Assembly (NCBI GenBank): GCA_022592435.1
Contig: JABYQS010000257.1
Span: forward strand, 1 to 42,351
Reading direction: 5' to 3'
Source: Cerioporus squamosus
Taxonomy: Eukaryota; Basidiomycota; Agaricomycetes; Polyporales; Polyporaceae
DNA length: 42,351 nucleotides
Part shown: in pieces, positions 22,497 through 33,070 of the stretch
Numbering within the stretch: the stretch's first letter is position 1
How the letters are laid out: each line of letters begins with the position of its first letter
Notes under the pieces: generated by a model
What the model saw: the letters and a program-made list of their open reading frames with translations, nothing else
The model's database searches: none
Told to the model about the DNA's origin: nothing
Position numbers and translations under genes: made by a program

Positions 22497-22979
22497 GTAC
22501 ACGTCCGCCATACCTTCGACCTTCCAGGTTAAACTTTAGCGTAGTCGGTTCTTACCAATCTGTTCTCTGCTCTCGGACTGCCGCTGGTTTATAACATCCC
22601 TCATCATACTGACAATGGCTTTTTAGGTTCCTCAGAAGTTGGAGTGAATCAAGCAGATTCATACCCTCAAACCTCACAGGCCTCAGTTCGGGGTTTTGCC
22701 CGAGCTGTGCGCCCAGCTCAGATGTACGATGTGTCAAATCTGATAAGTTGTTTACTCAACGTGCAGACCATGCATGGGTGCCACCGGCCCTCCCGTGGCG
22801 TGCTGCAGATGACAGTGCCTGACGTCGGCCACCACAGCCCCGGTACTAGTACTTGTACGTATTCATTCGTATCCGTCGCTGTCTGCACTCGCCTCCGTTT
22901 GCTCATCGCAGAAAACACTGCACAGACGTAAAGGAACACTGCGCAACATTTGTTATGTAGCGCGTGCGCTGCGCCCGTA
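22497..22979. other. Region between truncated gene E and the F duplication
   Basis: No family exon and no other gene recognised. It lies immediately upstream of the right arm of the inverted duplication, so the rearrangement that removed the 3' half of E probably ended here. Confidence 0.45.
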
Positions 22980-24420
22980 ATCCACTCATCGCGGGACCTG
23001 CGCGCGATATTCGAAGAAGTGAGGGGAGACTTTGACAATGACAGATAGACGCAGAACTTATCAAACCCCATCTGACAGCGGAGGTGCATCGCTAGCTTCC
23101 CGCTGCACAGGTTGGACGGCCGGGCTGCATTGCAGACTAGCTGGGTGCGGTGGGTCCAGACTGACGCCCCCCCTCGTGCAGCGGTATATGATATAACGAC
23201 ACCGACTTTGCCAATGCGCGCCCACGCCGCGCAGGACTTGTTCTCTCTCCTCGCTGTCGCTCTGTCTGCATCCTGCATCCAAGATGTACACGCTCTCCGG
23301 ATCCCTCCTCGCTGTCTCTCTTGTTCTCCAGATCCTAGATCGGGGGCGATTCGTCGAAGCGCAGACGACCCAGGCGGTCTGTACATCGGCGCATGCGTGG
23401 GTGAGTTCTTCCATTCAACGTCTTCGTTTATCCGTCTTGAACAAATTCGCATCCGACCGGCCGTCTAACCAGATGTCCAACTCAAAGGGACAGAACCCAT
23501 GCTTGGTGGCAGCGTACCTCCATCTTCCGTGTGGAGGCGGACAGAACAGTAGGTCCGACCTCTGTCAGGATGGCGTTCAATTGTTGACATACTGTATCTT
23601 CACCCCGACAGCGAATGTCGATGCCATGACCCAGCCGTCTCAGTACTACTCTGCGAACAACGATGCCTGCCAGTGCAACATGATCTCTTATGCACTGTTC
23701 GAAGCATGCCAGAACTGCCAGTTCGATAACGGGACCACCGTAACGTCGTAAGTCTTCGTCCCGGAAACGACCCGCATGTACGAGGAGCTCACGGCGTGCA
23801 CCAGGTACTCGCGCTACTCTCTGAATTGCACGACGCAGAATAAGGGGTGCGCACTTCACCCTCGCCTCGCCCTCGAGCGGCTGTTGTGGTCGTGGATTAG
23901 GTTGTGTCTCACGAAGATTTCAGTTATCCCGAAACGATCCCTGTCGGCACCGCCGTGCCCGCATGGGCGTATCAGGACGTCTCGGTAAGCCGCAGGAGAT
24001 GGGTTCTCATTGACGTGGACATTGGCATACTCATGACCTCTATCGCGCGCTCCATATACTTAGGCTACTGATTTCTTCAACCTGACTGTTGCTCTCGCAG
24101 TAGCAGCTGAAGGTCAGGACTTCGTTGGAGCCAGAGGATCTCTTGCTCATGTTTACTCAAGGGCTACCTGATGCAACCGCAAGCATCCCGCCCGGCTCGT
24201 CCACCTCTGACATCGCAACTCTGTCGGCGACGGGGACCGTCGCAGATTCAACCACCACGCACGCGTCATCAGCCTCGGGTTCGGGTTCGGCTTCCGCCTC
24301 AGTCTCCCCCTCCGCCGGCGCGTCGAGCTCGAGCAGCAGTCACAGCATTGTGGGCCCGGTGGTCGGCGGTGTGGTCGGCGGCGTGTTAGGAGCCATCGCG
24401 CTCGGCTCTCTTCTCTTCTA
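22980..24420 (+). repeat. Right arm of inverted duplication (gene F)
   Basis: Matches the reverse complement of 5490–7463 across promoter, leader, exons 1–6 and the start of exon 7, apart from the 554-bp element missing here. Substitutions are scattered, mostly silent or in introns, so the copies are related but not identical. The arms are about 15.5 kb apart. Confidence 0.8.
23185..23196 (+). promoter_or_regulatory. TATA-like box of gene F
   Basis: TATATGATATAA lies about 88 bases upstream of the F start codon. The matching element of gene A is at the same distance. Confidence 0.45.
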
Positions 24421-24789
24421 CTTGCTCCGTCGCCGCAGCCTGAGCCAGCGGGCCGCCGCTCACCCCGGTCACCCGGAGGCACAGACGGTGGAGGTCCCGC
24501 CTGCGAGTCCCGGCTTTCAACCGACGCCCAAGAGCGGTGTGTACGAGCCGTGGAAGACCGCCCCGCCGGCTGCGCCACTGTTTTACGTGCGTTTTTTTCC
24601 ATGGTTCGTTTGGAGTGGTGAGGACGCTTGGGCTTACGTACTTATCTGGGTGACCAGAACCCAGAGGACCCGCGCACGTACCCGTCTGCCGCTCCTGGAG
24701 GGCCTCCATCGTCTACAGTCACCTCGGCGACCCTCGTGCAGCCCACCAACTATGCGAACCTCGCATATCATGGGACCGCGGAGCTATGA
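23284..24789 (+). CDS. Cys-rich single-pass membrane protein F
   Basis: Predicted 345 residues in eight exons: 23284–23400, 23473–23548, 23612–23747, 23805–23846, 23924–23984, 24064–24112, 24162–24586, 24658–24789 (1,038 bases, in phase). Signal peptide to about residue 26; ectodomain with eight cysteines (Cys33 first: AVC, NPCLVAAYLHLPC, DACQCNMISYALFEACQNCQ, LNC); YPETIPVGTAVPAWAYQDVS at about 124–144; Ser/Thr/Ala stalk at about 161–221; membrane span at about 222–246 (VVGGVVGGVLGAIALGSLLF); basic LLRRRSLSQR; and a tail containing NPEDPRTYP and ending YANLAYHGTAEL. It is the intact partner of A and the best template for the family. The layout suggests a cell-surface sensor or adhesion-like protein, but no function is known to me. 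Confidence 0.88.
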
Positions 24790-26259
24790 AGGATGTCGCG
24801 GCCTTGGTTACTCTGGAAGCTGGAGTGTCCTGATCGCAATGCGTATGTGCTGATGTGCCTACAATGTTGTCCAGCAGATCGTCTCCTCCAATAATACCTT
24901 TGATTTCTCACAAACAACGTCATCAGGAGGGCATGCTGCGGCAATGCTCATCTCAAGACCGCTTACAACTCGCAGGGTCCCTAGCCGGTGGTGTGCGCAA
25001 GATGGTACTTGATTGTACTTATCCACTCGTGCGCGTGGATGTCGGTCGGGCACCAGTCCGAAACCCAGGGCTCCGACCTTGCGCGACAAAAACATGTCGC
25101 GATCCTGATTGAATCATGTCAGGCACGCTCGCTGGCCACATCCTGTGCTGCGCATCGAGCATTATCGTGGATTCGGTGCGGTCAGCTGTGCATATGGGTG
25201 CGAAGGTTGCATGAGAGGGGATGTACGTGCGCCTGAGCTTGCAGAGCATGCGGACAGCTTCGTCTTGGTTCTGCGTGTTACCTTGAAGGCCTGACCGGTC
25301 GACCCCCCTGCAGAGCTCCATATTGCGGTCGCGCTGCCCGGGATCGGATCCTCGAATGGCGGGATAGGGCGGGACATCGTCGTCTTCGGGATTTGGGCAC
25401 CACGGCCAAGGCGGGGCACGCAGGAACGCAATTTGAAGGCCGTGAATGCGTACGAGGCGCAGGCTCCTCCGGTGTACAGCGAAGGATATTAATGAGCTGT
25501 ACATGGCTAGAGTCGGGATCTTACGTGCCCTGAGCTTGTGTGGGTCCCGACTTCCATTAGGCTATACCGGGTGACCTTCGTACAGCGATGATGTCCTGCT
25601 AAATTGCTCACTTCGTCGCTTCAACTTTGGAATGGCTTTGTGGTTTTCTATATGATCTATTGAACCAAGAACGTGCTCACCTTCCGGTGTCATCGCTACA
25701 AGGTTCACTTCTGTTACTGCGAGTGCGGTGACTGCAGTCCATGATAACCACCGCGACTGCGGCCCGTCGGGCGAGTCACGAAGCCAAAACGGCGCCGATC
25801 GCGTCGCTGAGTTGCAGGTCGCGAATCGGAGGATGGATTGACGTCGAGCAGCGTCCGAGAGCTGCAGCGAGGCTTCCTGGGGCAGGCGATCATGGGACGA
25901 TGGTCCCCAGTACTTCACGGAGACTGGGTCGAGTTGGTCGTACATAAGGGCTCTGCGCGGGGCAGACCCCATGCTCACGCGCTCCCGTCCTCTGCTCGTC
26001 GTCCGGGGTCGCTCGCTGCTCGCCGCCGGGTGGCTGGCACGCGTCTGACGTCGCGTGAGGTTGCCATTTTGGGCATCTGGACGGGGGTGATCGCGGGCGC
26101 CTGGGATGCCGGGCGGTGAGAGACGTCACGGAGTAGCCTCGGCTAAGTGCGACCGAGTGGGCAGCGAAGGCGCATGGCCGTCCCGCTCTTCTGAACAGCG
26201 TGCGCACCGGACGTGTACATATACTCACGTCGCCATATCCGCCCTGGCCACCGCTCCCG
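24790..26259. other. Intergenic region with a possible orphan C-terminal exon
   Basis: About 1.5 kb between F and the dehydrogenase gene. A plus-strand open stretch at about 25311–25492 follows a CCCCTGCAG acceptor-like site and ends in AYEAQAPPVYSEGY plus stop, which resembles a PPxY-bearing C-terminus, but no upstream exons can be joined to it. The rest shows nothing recognisable. A GTACATATAC stretch near 26213 may serve the next promoter. Confidence 0.4.
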
Positions 26260-29200
26260 ATGCCCAAGCCCACCCTCCTCCAGTCCATCCTCGGCCGCCC
26301 CTCCCAGACCTACCACCACCCCGCCGAGCGCGACTACCACTCCACCCGCAGCGAGCTCTTCAGGATCGCACACGCCACAAGGGCTATTCCTGGACAGTTC
26401 GAAGACCCCGGTCTCGATAGCCTCACCACCACACCTGGGAACTCGGACAGCGAGACACATCGCTCGTCAGCAACACTGGATCGCACCCACCGGCCGCGCT
26501 CGCAGACCCGCAAGACGACGGATGGGTCAGACGCGGACAGTGCGCAGGGCCGACGGACGTCGATGGTGAGTAATCCTTCTATTCTCGCCACAACGCTCAT
26601 CCAGAGGCGGGTCACTTATCTCTATCACTCCGACCGCGGCGGCTTATCTGGATTTCTCGGAACGAGTTGCAGAAGCGCACCGGCATCCACTCCATCGCAT
26701 CATCCTCTTCCTACTTGTCTTTCAAACATGTCGACGGCACCCGCTCCCACACCCGCATTTCTTCCCTGAACTCTTCCTCGCGCCTCTCTCGCTCCAGTAG
26801 GGGTCCCTCCAGCAGGGGCAACGAGGGTGACGTCGAGGAGAGCAGTGACGGTGACGACGACGACGACGAGGGCACTGACATCTTCTACACTCCCCGTTCG
26901 TCTCTCGTCTCTTCCCCTCGCATGTCCAAGACGCCTTCAGTCTCGATGCTCGAGCCCCAAGCCCTTGCCTCGGCTCTTCTACCTCTTCACGCCAAAGCCG
27001 CGTCCGCGCTTAAGGCTGATGATGACGACACGACATCTGTCTCTAGGACGCCCTCCGATACATCTATATCGTCAGTCGCGTCATCGACCAGCGGCGGCGA
27101 TGACCTCTTCTCTGCACCTTCTCAGGCGTCCTCCACAAGACCTACGACTACTGCTGGCTCGGAGCGCGGCAGTAAACAACCCGAGTCTGTCGAGACGATC
27201 ACCATTGCGTCAAGTTCAAGGCCCCGAGCCTCGTCGGCAGGTACCAACTCCGTCGGTTCCTCTTCATCTACGCGTTCGACAACGAGTACGATTCGCAAGC
27301 AGGCAGCCGAGGATGCTCAGAAGTTGATGTACACGGATGAAGACTGGGCCCAGGACGTCCGATGGCTTGGTCCCCCTCGAATGCCAGCTGCATCGTCTCC
27401 AGCAGTCCGCCGAAACTCCAGGAAATTTCCCTCAGACTTCCAAGTCAGTGTACCACCGCCCCCGGACCGTCATCCACCTCCCCGTCGACCCGGTCCCGTT
27501 ACTCGAGCGAAGGGGGATCGAAGAAGTAAACGTTCGCGAAAGTCCCAAGGACGCATGTCGGCTTTGTGGGAGGAGGACGAGAGCGAAGATTGCAGCACGG
27601 GTGTCAGCAGTACGGAGCCCAGTCGTTCGTCTACGCCTATCCCCGAGACACCACCGCACTCGCTGCCGTCATCCCCGCTGGCTAAAGGACTGGCGCTCAC
27701 GACAGAGCCCGACCTCATTGACGAAAGAGAGCCATCTGAGTCAACGCATTCCGAGAGTACACCAGACGCTCGACTGCAAAAGTACGCGCGAGGCCAGCGA
27801 CGCTCACTTTCGACCAGCACTTCCCTCTTCCGTTCTGGTGGCTCGTCCAATGCGAACCTCCCACCCATGCCCTCCCTAACCCCTCGCTTTCCTCACCCAC
27901 CACTACTGCACCGAATGGCTACTCTGGACTCGTCCTCCCCCACGCTGGCTATTCAAACACGAAGGGCAAGGCAGCAGCCGAAGGCCACGTCGACCTCGTT
28001 CGCGCTGGGGTCGCCCAGAGTAGCATGGTCACCATCGAGGTAATCCGTGGGGTGGCTGCTACAGTCTCTCACGGCACAGCTACGCTCGCGACGGGGATTC
28101 CTTCCACCAACCACAAAAGAACGTTCTCCTTCTCCCTCGGTCGCACGTTCTCTCTCGGTCTCAGGGGGAAGAAGCGAGAAAGCGCGACACCCGTCCACCT
28201 GCAGGGCAGCTTGCCGCTGCCCGTAGCGTTCACCGCACACGTAGCGCCGCCCTCGTACGTACCGGAGTCCCACGTACTCGTCCAGGTCCATGCCGTCGGC
28301 CTGGACCCGCTCGACTCTCTCATCGTATTCGACAAGTCCGGGATGAGTGGGAGCGGGGGAGTGGGTGGCGGAAAGGGCGTGGGCGGTGGCAAGGCCGGCT
28401 TCATACCCGGACGGAGTTTTGTGGGAAAGGTGGTCGAGTGCGGGTGGGCCGTGAGGGAAGAGGTGTGCAAACGCGGCGAGTGGGTGGTTGGGTTGTTGGA
28501 CGTGAGGAAGGTACGTTATTTGTATCTACCTTTCCCCCCAGTTTGCCACTACGGCGGCAATGGATATCATTTCCACGAGTATGGAACGCGCTGACTTCGT
28601 GACCGCAGTGCGGCGCCCTGGCCGAGTTCATCCTTGTGGAGCGTCACCGCGTCGTTCGGGCACCGCAACCTCGCTCGCGCACCACGACGTTGTTCCCGCC
28701 TCGCCGACGGACGCATATGCGAAGCCAGTCGCTCCCTGCGAACGCGCACGGTCTGCCCTACGCCCATTCGCCCCTCGCTCCGCCTCCATTGACTATCGAG
28801 GAGCTCGCCTTGCTCCCGCTATGCGGCGTACCGGCGCATCGGGCGATCCGCACGTTCGGCGATGTACTTGCACCACCCTTGGGCACCATGTCCGCGAACG
28901 GACAGAGACCAGACGTCCGCGCGCTCGTCCTGCAGGCGCATGACGGTGCTGGTGCGCTTGCCGTGCAGATGCTCGGCCGTAGGGGAGTGCGGATAGCCGT
29001 GCAGGTTCCCGAGTCTTCCATGGTCGACGGCGCGGAAGAGCAGCCGCCGCAGCAGAACGGGAACGGACGCAAACTCTCGCTCGACGTCGTCCGCTCCTCT
29101 CCGACGACGGTCGACAAGGGCAAGGGCAAGGAGGGAGAGAAGAAGCTGAGCAAGCGCGCACGGCTGGAGTCGCGGCTGCGCGCGTGGGGCGTGGAGGACA

Positions 29201-29916
29201 TCTGCGTCGGGGAGCCGCTCGACGTCCTGCGCCAGCTCGCAGAAGACGGCCAGTCGTTCGACATGGTCCTCGACACCGTCGGGGGCGTCGCCATATGGGA
29301 GGCTTCGCAGCGCCTGCTCACGATGGACTGGACGGCGGCTGCGTCGCGCTCGTCGGCCTCGCTCGCGTCCCGGAACGGCTCCGTCGACCTCGGCCGCGAC
29401 CCCGCGGCGCCGGCGCCGGCAGCAGGGAGCGAGGCCCTCAACAAGCCAAGCAAGGCCAAGAACAAGATCTCCGCCGCGCAGTTCACGACGCTCGTAGGGG
29501 ACACGCCGCACCGCGCGATCCCGACCGCGCAGGACAACCTGCGGAACGGGCTGCGCTCGCTGAAGCGCTCCAAGTCGACGTCGAGCAAGCCGCCGTCGGG
29601 CTCGCACGCGGTGCTCACGAAGGGCGGGAACCGGCGCGAGCGGCGCGTCGTGGGGTACACGTGGGTGAGCGTCGCGGCGGACGTGGACTTTGAGGGCGAG
29701 GACGTGCGCGACTCGCTGGGCGCGGTCATGCGCATGGCCGAGGCGGGCTGGTTAAGGCCTGCGGGGTTGGGCGGGGCGGGTGCGGCGGTGGATGGGACGG
29801 GGGAGCCGGATGAGGGGAAGGTGGTGCCGTTTGAGCGGGCCCCGGAGGTGTTCAGAAGGGGGTTTGCCGGCCCGCTGGGCGTGCTGGCGGATGGGGGACA
29901 TGTGTCGTGCGGATAG
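26260..29916 (+). CDS. MDR-family dehydrogenase with long disordered N-terminus
   Basis: About 1,150 residues. Exons: 26260–26565, 26673–28510 and 28609–29916. The first half is Ser/Thr/Pro-rich with an acidic DDDDDEGTD patch and no fold. The second half is a medium-chain dehydrogenase/reductase: a GroES-like part (HVLVQVHAVGLDPLDSLIV, IPGRSFVGKVVECG, GEWVVGLLDVRKCGALAEF), then a Rossmann part (ALVLQAHDGAGALAVQMLGR, FDMVLDTVGGVAIWEASQRL) and a C-terminal FERAPEVFRRG element. No catalytic zinc-ligand set is evident, so it resembles quinone-oxidoreductase-like members. The frame changes by one base between SNANLPPMP (about 27870) and TTAPNGYSGLVLP (about 27905), with no good intron there; a sequence error or real frameshift is likely. 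The acceptor at 26672 has an in-frame alternative six bases earlier. Substrate unknown. Confidence 0.72.
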
Positions 29917-30439
29917 TGGGATAGCGTCCTTCGGGAGCAGGGTCACGCCGTGGTGGTGAGGAGGAGGAGGAGGTCGACGGCGAGATAAACGTGGAGATGC
30001 GGTTGGTGGCGACAACTAATGAGTTTCGGACAAACGAGCGAGCACCGGGCACTGCTGTTACCCCCTCCCTTTGGTCTCCTCTGACGGGACACGGACGATT
30101 GGCTTGTGTATACCATATGCAATATTTCTTTACCTACATAGATAGACTGAAGCTTAGCATCATCGACATCTTGGAATCTCCCCTCAACATCCCTGACGCA
30201 TACGTATACGAACAGACGTACATCTCCTCTCGTGCTGTATATTTACACTCTCGTGTTTACTCTTCCTCTCTCTCGTAGTGCCGGTTACTGTATTCTTGTC
30301 CTCATCCCCTCTTGACGTACTTCGTGGGCTTCATTCACGCACCTCACCCAATGACAAACATCGAGTTCCAGTATGTAGACGGGCTATGCATCGTTGACTA
30401 CGTCATAAGTGAACCTCGTGGGTGCCTTCTTGCTAAAGC
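29917..30439. other. Intergenic, convergent 3' ends
   Basis: Separates the 3' ends of the dehydrogenase gene (+) and the F-box-like gene (−). The AT-richer centre (about 30100–30300) probably carries 3' untranslated regions and polyadenylation signals. No gene seen. Confidence 0.5.
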
Positions 30440-32047
30440 TCAGCGGAAGTCCCACCGAGAACCGTCCATGTGGGGGTCTGCATGAACCTTATTCCTGGCT
30501 ATGATAGCCCTCCTACGCTCGCTGCTGCGAAGTCCGTCGATTACGACGATGGTATCCCCGAGCGACGGCGTGGCTTCTCCCAGCGAGCGGACGAACGCGC
30601 CGACGTCGAATGTCTCCAGCATCCGTTCCGCGGGGGTCAAAGGTGCCGGAGGAGGGCTCTGAGGCTCTGGAAGGCCTCTTTTCTCCGCTAGCACCTTCAG
30701 GAAAGTGTGCATGGAGGGGGGCGCCGGGTTCAACAACGTGGCGTGTACGAGGAGTCGCAGCCTTCGCATGGGGCGCCGAGATAGAGAGGAGGCAAGGCCG
30801 TGCTATGAGAGGCAGATACAGTCAGTCGGCGTCAGCTCGCAGAGAGCCGGCTGCCACGCACCAGGAGAGATGGGATGTCCACATCGCGTTCTGCTTCGGT
30901 CAGGGTGATCGTCACGATGAGACTCTCCAGACGGGCTGCTCCCGACTCGCGGAGGATCATGGCGAGGCTATGCTCCGGGTGGTTCAGAAGGGTTCCCTGG
31001 ACCCCAAGCATCAGATGGAGCGGCTGTGCGCACGAGAGGACCACGGAGAGCATGTCGAGGTCCCGAGCTGTGATACAATTTGAGAATCGTATGCTTGAGA
31101 TTCGGCTCGTGAGGCCAAGGAGGTGGAGATCATGCAAGTATCCTTCGAACTCTTGGAGATGTTGCCACGTCCCGGGGCCGTCGGAGGCGAGCTGTGCGCG
31201 GATGTTGGCTTCGCGGTGCAGGCGAAAACCCTCCGCGAGGAACGGGTCGTCCCACCGGTGGTACGACTTGCACCGCAGTTTTTCCACGTTCGGGAATGTG
31301 CGTATATATGGGGCGACGAGCGGGAAATCGTCCCGCTTGATGTCGAGAAAGCATAGCTTGGGGTATACCTGCGTGAAAACAGGCACGTCTGAACCCGTGT
31401 ACCATGTCTCGCAGACGAGCTCTTCGAGAGTCGATGCCCATTTGGCTAGGAAAGGAACGGGGTGGTATTCGGTCAGACGGTCTGAGGTGACCTCGATGGC
31501 GGACAAGCCATCGTCATCATCCGAGTCATTCATCCCGTCATCCAACCAGTGAACTTGGAGCTTGATGGACCTCAAGTTCGACTGCAAGACCTTGATGAGT
31601 TCACAGGTGAGACGCCCAGCCTTCGCGATGTCGAGGTGGTGGAGAGAGGTCAACTTTGCAATGGCCTCACCTAACAGGGGGTAGGCACTGAGCAAAGTCT
31701 CCCCATCATATATCTCCAGACGCTCCAGTCTAGTCATGTGGGCCATGCCACGCACCAAGGAGTCCATCACTTCGCGAGATATACCGCTGGACTCGTCGAG
31801 TTCGAGACATATATCCCGGACGTGTCGAAAGCGTGACCCGTTATCGGCGTTGAGGAATCGCAGAAACATGGATGCATTCCTCGGTTTCCAAAGGCGCGCA
31901 CTGGCGGAGCGTCGCATTTGCGGCTTCGTGGTGAAGGAATCGGCAACACAGCTTGAGCGTCGCGCATGTCGCACGGTCCGCATATGATGCAACTTCGCGA
32001 AGGATGATATCCAGGTTGAGTCTCGGCGATTGATGAGTGGCCGTCAT
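30440..32047 (-). CDS. F-box-like protein, frameshifted near its N-terminus
   Basis: About 515 residues if one base is discounted. Exon 1 runs 32047–30862 and exon 2 30802–30440, joined across a 59-base GTGCGT…CATAG intron in phase 0. The N-terminus (LNLDIILREVASYADRATCA, then LKLCCRFLHHEA) is an F-box-like helix pair of the kind that docks to Skp1 in SCF ubiquitin ligases. The remainder has leucine-rich repeat-like units (LERLEIYD, LHHLDIAKAG, LRSIKLQVHW, LEELVCETW), typical of the large basidiomycete F-box family whose targets are unknown. The frame breaks between LETEE and FLRFLNAD (about 31880–31895): one extra base, or two missing, with no room for an intron. It is a young pseudogene or a sequence error. 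Confidence 0.7.
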
Positions 32048-33070
32048 AGTCCGGAGTGCCAGTTATCGTATCGACTGCGTAGGCATCGTGAGTTAGAACA
32101 TATTCAGTCGATAGAATACTCGCCATTGGCCAACCAGCGTTCATGGCAGGCACTTACTTCCAGTGCGCCGCCACTGAGCGCGTCTTGTTGGAACAGGCAG
32201 GAAATACCTGACGAGTCTCAACGGCTCGCAGAGCAACTGATCAGCGCGGAACTGGTCAGCTACAGTCTTCTCGATAGCCTGAGTATCCGGGGATAGGCTC
32301 GTACCTGAAGACGAGGGCGAGAGATGTCGGACTGCCCTCACTCGGCCCAGCACGCCGACGCGGAGATTAGTAGAAGCAAGCCCCCGAATCCGGCGACTCG
32401 TCAAGTAACTGGGAGGGATGGGTCAGCTCTGGGTTGTCCCAACAACCATTGGCTGGTTCTCACTTTGTGTTTCGAGGTCGCGTGAAGGTGGAAGTAAGCA
32501 TAAGATGACTGGCCCAAGCTGAAGGCAGCGCCAGCTGGCAGCACACCTGTCAGCACCGGTTCCTACGCGGCGGGAAGGCATGAGCCTAACATAGAGCTAG
32601 TGAGTGTTAGGTACTTACTAGGACTTCTGAGATTCTTCGTTGTGGCAACAACAATATGGTAAGGAATTGGTAAGGAAGACGAGACTGGAGAGAGATGGTG
32701 GTTCAAAGGTTCAAGCTTGGAGATCAAAGTGCAGCGCTCGGACATGTCCGTGATTGAGACGCAGGACGAAGTCCAAGAACAGTCAACTTGAACATATACA
32801 CTGACAGCGTACGAGTACAGGACATCGCGGTGCTCCTTAAGCTGGTAATGGCGAAGCTTGATACTCGGACCGAACCAACCTGGGATGCTTGCAAGTGGTC
32901 ATTGTTCCAGCGGTGTTCCATATGTTCGAGCACACGGTTCTTCTGAACACCTTGAACAGGAGCGAGTATGGTCAACCAGAAGAATTACAAGAACAACATG
33001 GGCACCCAACAGCAATGGCCCACACAGATATACGCACAACACGAGCGCGAGGCATCACCTAGAGACCAAG
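32048..33070. other. Intergenic region
   Basis: Holds the promoter of the F-box-like gene and the 3' flank of the GTPase gene. Frames here are short. Plus-strand frames continuing beyond 33071 are shadows of the GTPase gene. Nothing else recognised. Confidence 0.45.

Noticed and set aside
22718..23452. 244-codon minus-strand frame overlapping gene F, with a counterpart at 6961–7398
   Set aside because: Appears twice only because the A/F region is duplicated; it is antisense to the signal peptide and promoter of the real genes.
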